A stretch of DNA of 64,000 bases from Morella rubra (lineage: Eukaryota > Streptophyta > Magnoliopsida > Fagales > Myricaceae), in assembly GCA_003952965.2 (NCBI GenBank), contig CM025856.1, positions 22,103,351 through 22,167,350 of the forward strand, read 5' to 3'. Below are positions 50,436-61,185 of the stretch, in pieces. How positions within the stretch are numbered: the stretch's first letter is position 1; each line of letters begins with the position of its first letter. A program made the position numbers and the translations under genes. The notes beneath the pieces were generated by a model, which ran no database searches, had not been told where the DNA came from, and saw nothing but the letters and a program-made list of their open reading frames with translations.

Positions 50436-52328
50436 ACAATCCTCAGATCTCAGGTCATTGAAATCTGCTGCTCGAAAACGATCAATCGTGACATAATCAA
50501 CGCCCGATGCTCCTCTAGTGATAGATGTGTGTCAGGATCTGCTTGGCTGCTGGAATCCTTAACCACGATGCGTAGACGCTTGCTCATTTTTCTTAATCTG
50601 CAAAAAAGTGTTCACACCATTAGGTAACGTGTTCACACGGCTAGCAAAAGGGTTCACACGGAAGAAAAAGCTGTTCGCACAAACTAAATGACGTTCACAC
50701 GCTCAGATATACTATTTGAAAGGTTAGTAATTGCTCTCATAGTTAAGCATTCATTCGCACGGATGGCACATATATAAAACACTTTGGAGAAATGTCACTG
50801 CTTGACATCAAGAGACGTCCCGACGGGTGGAAATAACCATTCAGATGACTTGAAAACGATGGCGTTTTTGCACAAGTGTCCCAATGCCCTATCTTGATCG
50901 TCTTGACAAAATTCTAATATTTCAATTAAAATTCTACCATGGTGAAAACAATGACGTTTCCACCAACACATTTGAACAGCTTGACAAAGCCATCTGAATG
51001 GTTTACAAAGCAAACAAATATTTAAAATAAAAAGCCCGTCCGGACAGTTTGGATAAAGCGTCTGAACACATGTAAAATGACAACGTATTCTTTTAAGAAT
51101 ACAATTAAACGTTCGAACGTGTGCAAACAGCATCAAAACGCATCAGGGAAATGGTCGAGTTAACTTAGCCTTGGCAGCCTCCCTCAACCTCTTACACAAT
51201 CCCAAATACATAACCAATGTCTACAAAAATACACTCAAAACAATCTTAACACTTTAAACAATCAATGTCTACAAAAAATAATCAAAAAGACAATGTAGTA
51301 TACAAAAAATGAGATTGAAATTTTCTATGTAAAACTCCAAAAAAACAAGATTTCTACTATTAAAATCATGGTAAAATTGAATAAATCTTACCTCGATGTG
51401 ATTAAGACCTTGAATGAAGGAGATTACATAAAAATTTAGGAAGAAAATATGTAAGGGAGGAGAGATTTGAAAGAAATCATACACGGTAACTGAAAATGTT
51501 TAATTGTTCATATATGAACAATCTGTGGACGTTGTACGTGGCCCCATGAAACTCGACAGTATTAAATGCCAAACATCAAACCGTTTAAAATAATTTAAAA
51601 TATTAAATGCGTTCGGACGGTGCTAACCTATCTAGACTATCTTCCCCTAACATTATGTGACATGAAGCACACGTTTGGCTGAATAAATGTCACGGAACGT
51701 CGAGATGACGTTTTATGCATGCAGACTGTTCCAATTGTTTTCAACCGTCATCCTTATTAAACACGCGTAAGCCATGTGGTGGTTATGTGTACGTTTGAAT
51801 TGTTATCAAGGCGTCCGAACGCTATTTAAAACGATTTTAAATTGTAACCGTCATTCCAACTGTCTCGTTTCATGCCACGTCTGAACGTGCTATTACACCG
51901 TGCGGACGCCTAACAACTTAATTCATTAATTGATTAGTGATCCAATTTAATTTATTTAATTCACTCAATTTAAATCATTTAACTAATCAAATGTAATTCA
52001 CCATAAAATTTTAATTTTTTTTATTTATTTTGTACCGCATTTTGACTACATAAATCATACATGTAGTTAAGCATACTTTTGTACTAAACATCGCTTATAA
52101 CTAATTATACTAGTTGTTCGGTTAACTTAGCACTTATACTAATCGTCTGTTTAAATTATAATAAATTAAACTAATGAAAAAGCATAATTAATAGAAAATA
52201 TCAAAAATAGAAATACCAAATGAAAAATGTAATCATAAAGTCTAGTACAGCTGAAGACTAACAAAACATAAGTAAATAATAGCGAAAAAACCATAAGTCG
52301 GAGACTAGTCTAAATCACGAGCAAGAGA

Positions 52329-52655
52329 CTAGTCTGAATCATGATGACGAGTTGGCTCCTCGAGATCTTGTCCGATGGCTTCACAAACATGCTCCAACCT
52401 CTCCTCCATATCATCCACTTGCTTGATGAGTGTCCAGAGCTGTATCAGAGGGGTACTGAGAGATTGGTACAACTGAGACACATGTCCTATCATGGAAATC
52501 AGTTCATTCCGCATAGCAATCACCTCCTCCCTCAGACCTGTCACCATCAGAGCATAATTATTCTCCACAGTGGTCAAGCAGGTATGGATATCCATGCAAA
52601 ACGTATGCGTCAACTCCACCATCGTCCAAATACTCTCCCTCAGCTCCACCACCAT
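52329..52655 (-). CDS. Coiled-coil transposon-associated ORF remnant
   Basis: This 108-codon frame on the minus strand (MVVELRESIWTMVELTHTF..., LIKQVDDMEERLEHVCEAIG) has heptad-like hydrophobic spacing over much of its length and an acidic C-terminus (EEPTRHHDSD). It lies in the CACTA-like region, on the same strand as the other remnants. No known domain. It may be the C-terminal coiled coil of an element protein or an unrelated short frame. Confidence 0.35.
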   Translation of the reverse strand: MVVELRESIWTMVELTHTFCMDIHTCLTTVENNYALMVTGLREEVIAMRNELISMIGHVSQLYQSLSTPLIQLWTLIKQVDDMEERLEHVCEAIGQDLEEPTRHHDSD

Positions 52656-53532
52656 ATCGTCTGCCCAAGTTGGTCGCTCTATCTATGCCCCAGCCTTGGT
52701 GATACTTTTTCCAAACCAATCCATTGCCAACCTAACAAAAACCGTCTAAGCGTTTGAATACACCATTCGCAAGGTTGTCAAACGGCGACATTTCTGGTTA
52801 TTAGGTGTCCGAACGATATGTCATACATCCAAACAGTTCAAATGAGGCATCTGAACGTGAACTAAATACGTCTGAATGGGGCTTCGATAAACATAATTGA
52901 AACAACCATATTATCCACCAAAAAAATAATGAAAATGCATGAAATTGAAAAACAAAGGCAAGAGAAGGTATTACCTGAACTTGTACGTATAGATCTCGAA
53001 ATAACGACCAAATATATGAAGTTGGAGTGAGAAGGTTGAGAGAAAATGGAATAGGTGAAAATATGATTTTAACAAGTCTTGCAGGTTTTAAGTTACAAGT
53101 TATGAGTCTGTACGGCGTTGACTGGCATTCGAATGGTCTCAACGGTTAAATTCATACGTGGCCCAATCAAATTCAACCTCATTAAATAACGCAGATTAGA
53201 AAATTTTTCAAAACTTACGTTCGTCTGAGTAGCTTATTGTTGTCCGGACGGTGTCGACATCATGTGTGTGAAGTATTGCAACGTAGAACCACACGATTCA
53301 CTGAAGAAGCATTCATACCAGCGTGGACCCTTTTAGGCATCCGGATGTGTGTAATTTTTCCGCATTGGAACATTTGTATGTCCGTGCAGATGGTGTTAAG
53401 TATTCATGACGATTTTGGATGTTTCACTAATTGGTGATTATTATTATTCGTTTCATAAAGTTGGTTCAGATGTTGTCAAAAGCCCGTCTGGACGGCTGGG
53501 AAAAATATATGATGATAATAATCTTCACTCAC

Positions 53533-56500
53533 TATCATACCCCAAGCTTTTAGCATAACATGCATGTTGTCTTTGAAATCAAGTTTGGGTTTAATAGTGC
53601 ATTAGGGGGTACTTAGTGACTAAGTGAGATTATTTAGTACTTGATGTATTAAGTTCAAAACCTTGATTAAGACCTGATTAAGTGAGAATTGGAATTTACA
53701 AGTAACTGATTTTTTGTTCAGAATGTTGAGGAGCACGTATTGAGTCAATTTAATTTTTTAAGCTATTAGGATGGGTTTATCTCAAAAACTGAATCGCATG
53801 ATTTTTATTCTTTCAATATGTTGGGAGATTATCCATGAGCTTATGGTTCAAATATGGAGGCTTTTTATTTTTCGGAAGAAAGTAGGTTGTTTAGTGGAAG
53901 CAAGTAGGTCGTTTAGCAATCATCGGTGAATTAGTGAGGTAGTTAGCAAGAATTAGCCATTAAGAAAAGGAAATTTTGGCTGCCCTAGAGAGTGACACCT
54001 ATGATGGCTAGGAAGCACGACAAATCGAGGCTAGAAGTACGACAATAAAGGCTAAAACCTAGGAAGCTCGAGGTATCGACAACATGTGGACCTAGGCAGC
54101 GACCCACCATAGCTATAGGGTGAATTTCTGCCATAGGTGTGCTTTGCTGCTGCTTGAGGTTGCTGGGTGTCAACGTGTAGTCAACACAGTTTTTTGAGTC
54201 ATCAAAGCTAGCCAAACACGTGTCGAATTGTGACAGGTCGTGTTTGCAACTAAATAGGGGGAGATCCGACCATATTAGCTTACCCTATTACATTCGAAAT
54301 TTGTGAGTTAGGCTTGAGATTAAGAGTGAAGTGAAGTAGGAGGAAGAAGGAAGAAAAAGATTAGTGAAGATCTGGCTCAATTAGTGGTAAAGTTTAGTTG
54401 GATCTCTTTGATTTCGATTCAAAAGTTTTCAAAATGATTTGTGTGAATCTCTTGTATTTCTTATTCTAGCATCTATTGATATTGTTTGCGTTCTTCATAT
54501 TCTTGTTGTTCTTCGTGTTCCTAATGATTTTATGAAGAACAAGCTCATCTTTTCGAAAAAAGTATTATTTTTAAAGTTCGATTCGTTTTCAAGTTGTTTT
54601 TCAACTTTGATCCGTTTCTTTTCAAAAAAATTCCCAAAAGATGTTTTTCAAAGCTTGAACATATTTTGTTCGAATATTCCTTGTGATTTCAAAACTCTTT
54701 ATGTCAAAATTAGTGTTTTCTACGTGGTGATTAAACCGGTTTTTAACCGTGAAATCAAGGTGTTGTTTTTCTCTTCACAACACTTTGTTTTAATAAATGT
54801 TTTATGATGGAAACGAGTTAAGGTGTTGCATATTGTTAGCCCAAGGTTGTTTTGCAAATAATCCATAATTGATTTTGATGATAACAAAAATTCTAAATTT
54901 TGAAGGATTTTAGATTTTACATTGTCAATCCTCTTTTCTAAGATTTATTTCAAATATTGAGTTATCTCTCTAAAATATTTCTAAGTATACTTGAACACCA
55001 TTACATAAGTTGATAAGATCAATTTTTCATATTGTAGGTGTTTAAAGAAGTGTTGGAATGGATTAGACACTTTTAAGTTGCTGATTTTTCTCTCCAGCAG
55101 TTATATGTGTCGACATATTGAAGACAAGTGTCGACACTTGCACTTACTCCAGATGCAAAATTCTTGGTGTCGACAGCATTTTCAGACTGTGTTCAATGTG
55201 TCGACACATAGTGCGAATTTGCAGAAATCTGGAATGACGCCAACTCATCCAAAAAGTCTCCAAATGTCTCAATTGACCTCCAACGGCACTCAAACTACTT
55301 GAAGACCCTTGAAGCCTAGAAGACTATATATATAGAATGAGATAGAGAGAGAAAGCAAGGACTTGCATGATTATTCAAAATCTACCTTCGATAGAGAGAG
55401 AAAGTAAGATCCAAAGATTTCATTTGCTGATTCCTCCAAGATCAAAGCTCCCATTGTTAAATCTTCTTCTCTTGCTTATCCTTGACGATCTAGCCTCCAA
55501 AGAGAGAGAAGTTTCTTGAAGAAGAGACAACACACTTGCAATCAATCGTGCCCTAACTTCTAGAGAGAGAAAGTGCTTTGAAGAAGAGGGAAACTGCACC
55601 TACCAAGAAAGCTTGTGCTCCTACTTGCCAAACTTTAGGTTTCATTCAAGAATCTTTCTTCTTGCACTTTATTGAGCTTTTCATTTGCTAATTCGGCTTA
55701 GAGAGCCATTCCACACGTTGTGAGCTTTCCACTTGCATATTCGGCTTAGAGAGCCATTATTCATTGTACCCATCTATTGTAAAATATTTAAGTGTTGGGA
55801 AAACACTTGGTCCTACTTGTGAGAGTAGAAGAAATCCCTTGGGTTTTGGGATTTGTGAAGAGAGTTAAAGCGTGAGCTCGAAAAATGCTTTGTAAAGGTT
55901 CCTTAGCACCCCGGAAGCTAAGGTGTATTTGCTATTTGGAGAATAGTGAAGGAAGCCCAAGGAAGTCAATAGCCTTGGGGTGGACGTAGGCAAGTGTTGG
56001 CCGAACCACCTAAAAATACGGTGTCATCTTTCTAACTCTATCACTCTTACGTTTCAGTACATATTCATACTTGTGGAGATTTATGCTTTATGCTTTATCA
56101 TTATTGCATATATTTTGCTTTGCATTATACACATTTAGATCTGCATTATTAATTGTTAAAAAGGGCTATTTTTCAAATCTGGTTTTTATTGAAAAATGAC
56201 TAAGTTTTTGATAAACCTAATTCACCCCCCCTCTTGAGTTGTTATTTAGTCTTTTACATATAATGAATGAGATGTATGGGTGTTGATATGAGACATGCAT
56301 ACTTAACTTGTATGTTGGAAAGGAATATTTGATGTTCAAGTATGGTTAAAGTGCTGCATATCATGAGTAATATGTATGGGCGTTGACATGAGACATGCAT
56401 ACTTAACGTATACTGTGAATACGTAACAGTACTGTGCACAAAAGGATGTGTTTCACTTGTTATGGCATCCTGGCCACTCCATCATATGCGGAAAGATCTT

Positions 56501-57144
56501 CTATGAGGATACCGTATTCTACTGTAAGAGTAATGCCGCAAAATACGGACCGCATTTTACTCTGGCAAGTAATGCCGCAAAACACAGAGGATACTATATC
56601 ACTCTGGCCCAGTGATTCACTCTGGGAGTGAAAGGAGTGGTGGTTGAAACTTGAAAAGATCATTTTTTAAGAAATTGAGTCTTTTCGTTTACTTCCTCTT
56701 TTGTATTGAGATTTTATTGATGAACGGATTTCTTCAATATCTTTTATTGTATCTGCTATTTTGTTGTACTAACCGCTAGCTTTACTGAGTCATTTTGACT
56801 CAACGTTGTTTGTTAAATATTTTTAAGAGATGTCTTAAGTATTTCTGACGATTTTGTCAACTTATCCGGCTTAAGTGACTCTGACCGGGGAAGCTAGAGA
56901 TCTCTAATTTTATGTTTTCTTAGTCTGTTGGCTGTAGTTCTTTTGTTTTGTACTTTTGTAGTATGTACATTATAAGAAGTTGGTTCTCTTTTGTAATACT
57001 TCGGTATTAATAAAAGGTTCTACTTGTGTTTTGCTTAGTATCTTGTTGCTTTAACGATCCTCTCACTGGCCGTAACCTCAGTTTAATAACAGCGTCCATT
57101 ATTATAAGACAACACTTGAGGTCTTGATGGTCTGGGTTATTACA
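53533..57144 (+). mobile_element. Solo LTR, Gypsy type (family B), interrupted by a second LTR
   Basis: It starts TATCATACCCCAAGC and ends GGTTATTACA, with a perfect 5-bp target duplication CTCAC at 53528-53532 and 57145-57149. Minus the nested insert (54834-56256 plus one duplication), it is about 2.2 kb. It aligns by eye with 32570-34410. The initial TG expected of an LTR has become TA. No internal domains flank it, so it is a solo LTR, placed inside the CACTA-like element. Confidence 0.8.
54834..56256 (+). mobile_element. Solo LTR (copia-like) nested inside LTR family B
   Basis: The 1,423-bp segment starts TGTTAGCCCAAGG and runs to a region with AATTCACCCCCCCTCTTGAG, a signature of plant copia LTR 3' ends. 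It is flanked by CATAT at 54829-54833 and 56257-56261. Its inside has a CTTGGGTTTTGGGATTTG/GTTCCTTAGCACC tract and GAGAGAGAAAG repeats. Its 5' part holds four TGTCGACA palindromes within 100 bp. No coding capacity. It is the youngest layer of this nest. Confidence 0.78.
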
Positions 57145-57440
57145 CTCACTTACAACGATTTGTATTTTTTCACCTAGATAAACGTCCGAACAGTTTTTGA
57201 AGCCGTCCGGACAGATATGAATTATTTATGATGGTACTAATCATTACTCATTTGCAACGAGATGTATTTCGTTACAACACAAATCTGTCCAAACGGTATT
57301 TGGACCTATTTGGACAGAATTGGCGTTCCTAGATGATTTTGGGTGACAAAATATATTTTGTCAGGGAAAGGTGACTTTAGGTGAAAAAATTTGGTTTGAC
57401 ACTCAAAAATTTCTCACATAAGATCTATTGTCTTGTAGTG

Positions 57441-57892
57441 TATTTTGGGTACATGTAATGACATAAGATGTCATATTGTTGAAAAACTATAGAAAATTTA
57501 GGCCAATGATAAATGAATCGAAGGGGGGAGTATAACTTTTTATATCCTTATTGACACACTTTGTTCTAGACCGAGATACATGATAATATATCAATATGTC
57601 TACACTTGTTGTGCCTCTATAAGATAGAATGATGGACTCTATCATTGAGGTGGTGACCTTAAAGCAGATGAGTAGGTGCAATGTAAGAGTACATGTACTA
57701 TACCAGATCAAATATGAATACCTTCTTGAAATGATCACTGATGTAGAGAATGGTATTCAGCACAATTAGCTTATGTTGTCCTTAGACTTGAGAAAGTCAT
57801 ACAGATTGCTTGTTGTGTGCTTGAGCTTTGACTGAATCATTTGGTGATAATCTTTCAGATCAAATATTTAGATAATGTTGGGCCTTGTGCAT
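57441..57892 (+). repeat. Fragment of copia-type LTR family A, plus orientation
   Basis: It matches the first third of the LTR at 25552-26900 (GACATAAGATGTCATATTGT, TTGTTCTAGACCGAGATACA, CTCTATAAGATAGAATG, TGTAAGAGTACATG). The missing LTR start would lie to the left of the CACTA-like element that ends at 57440. This suggests the CACTA element jumped into this LTR. The start was not found on the other side within the window. Confidence 0.65.
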
Positions 57893-59122
57893 TGTAATAC
57901 CCCGACCCTCTAAGTATCATTATTTGTTAGAGCGCAATTTTGCAATGAAAATGATCTTTGAATCAAAGCAACCCAAGCGTTCTGCCTCCTTCAAATCCAC
58001 GCACACAGTTTTTGAGAGATTAGAGAGAAGAGAGTCTCACGTGAAAAATTCTCATCCTCTTTCAAATGAGCTTCTGAGCTATTTATAATAGCTGCTCAGA
58101 ACTCAACTGTGCTTATGCGTGGGATCTTTAGGGACCTCAAATCTCCGTAGGATCATCATGAAAAACTCCTTTTTATTAAGCCCCTTATATTTTGTAATAT
58201 GAATTTATAGGCTTCTACAAATTGTGATCATGTCCATTAACATATCACAATTGACCCTCGAGATAATGAGATTGTTTTTGTGAAATCCCTTTTTGCTAAC
58301 AATTATATGCTTATTTATCCATCCACTATACTATATTCCACATGAGCTAATAGGACTGGAATAATATCACCGATTAAGTCCCTAACTCATATAATTCTTA
58401 ATTCTCAGTCTGTACTCAGTTGGACTCCCAAAAGTTACAAAAACAATTTTTGCAAAAATCGTGAAAACACTTTTAGCTGGGCAGCGTTTTTATTTGAGTC
58501 CAACAATATACAGACATAATGAATATACTGCTCCATCAAGAGACTGGTGGATTCCATATTGAACAATTATACAAATTCACTTACTATGCACAAGGCCCAA
58601 CATTATCTGGAATATTTGATCTACGAAGATCATCACCAAATGACTTCAATCAATGCACAAGCACATAACAAACAAACCTGCATAACTCTCTCAGGTCTAA
58701 GGACAACATAAGCTAATTGTGCTGAATACCATTCTCTACATCAGTGATCATTTCCAGAAGGTATTCATATTTGATCCGATTCAGTGCATGTACTCTTACA
58801 TTGCACTCACTCGTTTGCTTAAGGTCACCACCTCAATGACGGAGTTCATCATTCTATCTTATAGAGACACAACGAGTGTAGACCTATTTGTATATTATCA
58901 TGTATTTCGGTCTAGAACAAAGTAAGTCAACAAGGATCTGAAAACTCATATTTTCCGCCTCTGATTCATTAATCATTGGCTTGACTTTTCTACGATGTTG
59001 CTCAACAATATGACATCTTATGTCATTACAAGTATCCAAAATAATATACAAGTGATTAATCAACAATAATAATTATCTCATAATTATCCAAAATGATTGG
59101 TTTTGAGGGCATACATCTAACA
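57893..59122 (-). mobile_element. Copia-type LTR family A, minus orientation
   Basis: Read on the minus strand it starts TGTTAGATGTATGCCCTCAA (59122) and ends GGGTCGGGGTATTACA (57893), giving 1,230 bp. It covers the same phrases as 25552-26900 in reverse. Flanks TGCAT and TACTT do not match, so no target duplication is visible. It abuts the plus-oriented fragment, forming an inverted LTR pair without an internal domain. Confidence 0.75.
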
Positions 59123-61185
59123 TACTTATCCTAATTTTCTTAAATTAATTATAATAAATAGTATTTATATTACTATTTTCGGATTTAATTATTTTTTTAG
59201 TTTTAAAATAGGAAAAAATCCCTAAAAATAGTTTTACATATCCAAAAATTATGAGAAAAATATCCTCTTTCTTATCTTTTTAAGCTCTTTGATTTAATTA
59301 CTTATTTTACTAATTTCAGTACCTTGAATATTTTTAAATAATATATTTTATTGTTGGAAAATACTAAAATACCCTAATGCATGTTTTAGCCCTACAACAG
59401 TGATTCTCACAGAGACAACCCCAATTGCTTGACTCTGACAACCCTGATGTAATAATCTAAGCACCCTTGCTCAGACCTGCTCCAAGCGACGTTCACCTCA
59501 GCATTTTGAGATTCTTCTTAATAATCTATCACGAACAACTCTTGTTATTTAGCACTCCTTCAAAACTATGAAGGTTTCACAGCAATGGAGATTGAAATTG
59601 AGAAAAATTTATCAAAAGGAAGACATGAATTCTGAATTGGGTGAAAAATGGACGGTTGAGATCGAGTGATCTTTTATCCTGTGGCTAGTATTTTGTCATT
59701 ATCTTTCAAAAGATACCTAACTATCAGAACTTTATCATTATTTTTAAAAGATCAAATGGTTGAAATTGAATACTATTTTTGATAGAGCGGACGTAATTCA
59801 ACTCTATTCATTTTGAAATGGTGTGTCCATTAATGAAATGACTCTTTTTCCTTAAGAGGTATGTGTAAATGTAAAACGTTCTTTTTCACTTGAAAGGGTA
59901 TCCTTTGGTAACAAAGAAGCACTTGTTCAAGACAAATTGGCGCCAATTGGCAAAGAACTCGGTGAAAAAGTGTCATCAACATCTATAAATAGGCACCCTC
60001 ATTTGCATAATTCAGAGTAATGAAAATTGCTCCCAGACTCTGTCTCTTTTTCTCCAAAGCATTGTACACTTATACAAAACATATTTCTTTCCTAAAACTA
60101 TCAAATTCTATTAGCTACAAAAGCAGAATTCTGATTTCATGGTTACAACAATACAATCAGAGGGTATTTTGGTCTAATTTCATTCATGTAAAACACTGTT
60201 AGACAACAAATTGGTAGTTTGGGCTTTATTGTATCCTAGAGGCGAATTACTTGCTGAAACCCAATTGCACACTATTGTACATACTTGTTGTACATAATTG
60301 GTGGTGGCAAATGTTGGTGACAAATATTGTCTTAAGTAAAGTGACTCCATAACGTCCCTTGAAGCAATTTTCATTGTTTATTTTTCTTTGTCTATTGCAA
60401 ATCTTCACAATCTCTCGAAATTCCCACCAATAATTAGTGGCTATAAGTTAAACATAAAAGATTGATTAATACTTAAACTTGAGTTTTTAATTTAATAAAA
60501 CATACGGTAAGAGATTGGTTAGTATATGTTGAACATAAACTAGTGGTAGAAAAATGTTAATCACAGTATATTTTACATTACTTACTAAAATATATATATT
60601 GATGATGTTGACGTGATTTCAACAAATGTAGTAAAGAATATCTATGGACGAATCTAGGGGGCGCTTAGCAAAAAAAAGAATCTAGGGGGCCAGGAGGCCA
60701 TGACGCCACAGGCCCCCAAAATAAGCTGGAATTTTTTGTAACACTTGAGCAAAAATAATATTTTTTAATAATTTTCTTTTATTTTTGCATTTTGACACCA
60801 AAATATATTTTTGTTTAATTGGCCCAACTAATATCCAATAATTTCTTCATCTTTCAGAAGATAGCTATACTTACCAACGTCTAATGTTTAATTCGCTTTC
60901 ATTAATAATGTTAATATACTTTAAATATTCATGATTAACTAGTAAATGACATGATAAGCTTGCACCTACAAGGAAAACTAATTTATAGTGAACAAAATTG
61001 ACGAATCAATATTGCATTGTGGAAAACATAGGTTAACCAAAATGACCAGCCCACCAATAACTTGAATTCTTTGCTCGTTTTGTGGATGGCTCACAACACT
61101 CTGTTAGTGCATTTTAATATTTTATTAATATTAGTCCCAAAGTTTCCAAGCAACCATATTTTTTTTATTTTGATGAAAAAAATAA
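59123..61185. other. AT-rich region with possible LTR promoter fragment
   Basis: No gene was seen. Near 59983-59994 CTATAAATAGGC sits in GC-richer sequence of the kind found around LTR promoters, and 59650-60370 may be an LTR fragment of a third family, without a second copy here to prove it. A small GGGGGC-rich patch lies at 60655-60720. Confidence 0.35.

Larger units (their letters stand above)
45900..57440 (-). mobile_element. Degenerate CACTA-like transposon, interrupted by nested LTRs
   Basis: The right end, TCTTGTAGTG at 57431-57440, read in reverse gives CACTACAAGA, a CACTA terminus, followed outside by TAT. Inward from it, and again across 50600-53500, are many short direct and inverted copies of (C)GTCCGAACG, GTCCGGACG and CGTTCACACG, which act like CACTA subterminal repeats. 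Minus-strand coding remnants lie at 52655-52329, 50435-50181 and 46705-46406. Three LTRs sit inside. The left end was not found, so 45900 is only where related sequence seems to begin. Assignment to CACTA rests on terminus and subterminal repeats, not on an identified transposase. Confidence 0.55.

Noticed and set aside
35441-57440. A single 22-kb CACTA element running from the 35441 terminus to the 57440 terminus and carrying the WD40 gene
   Set aside because: The outer bases differ (CCA against TAT), the subterminal sequences share little beyond the first 10 bases, and the right end sits in a copia LTR whose other half is not next to 35441.
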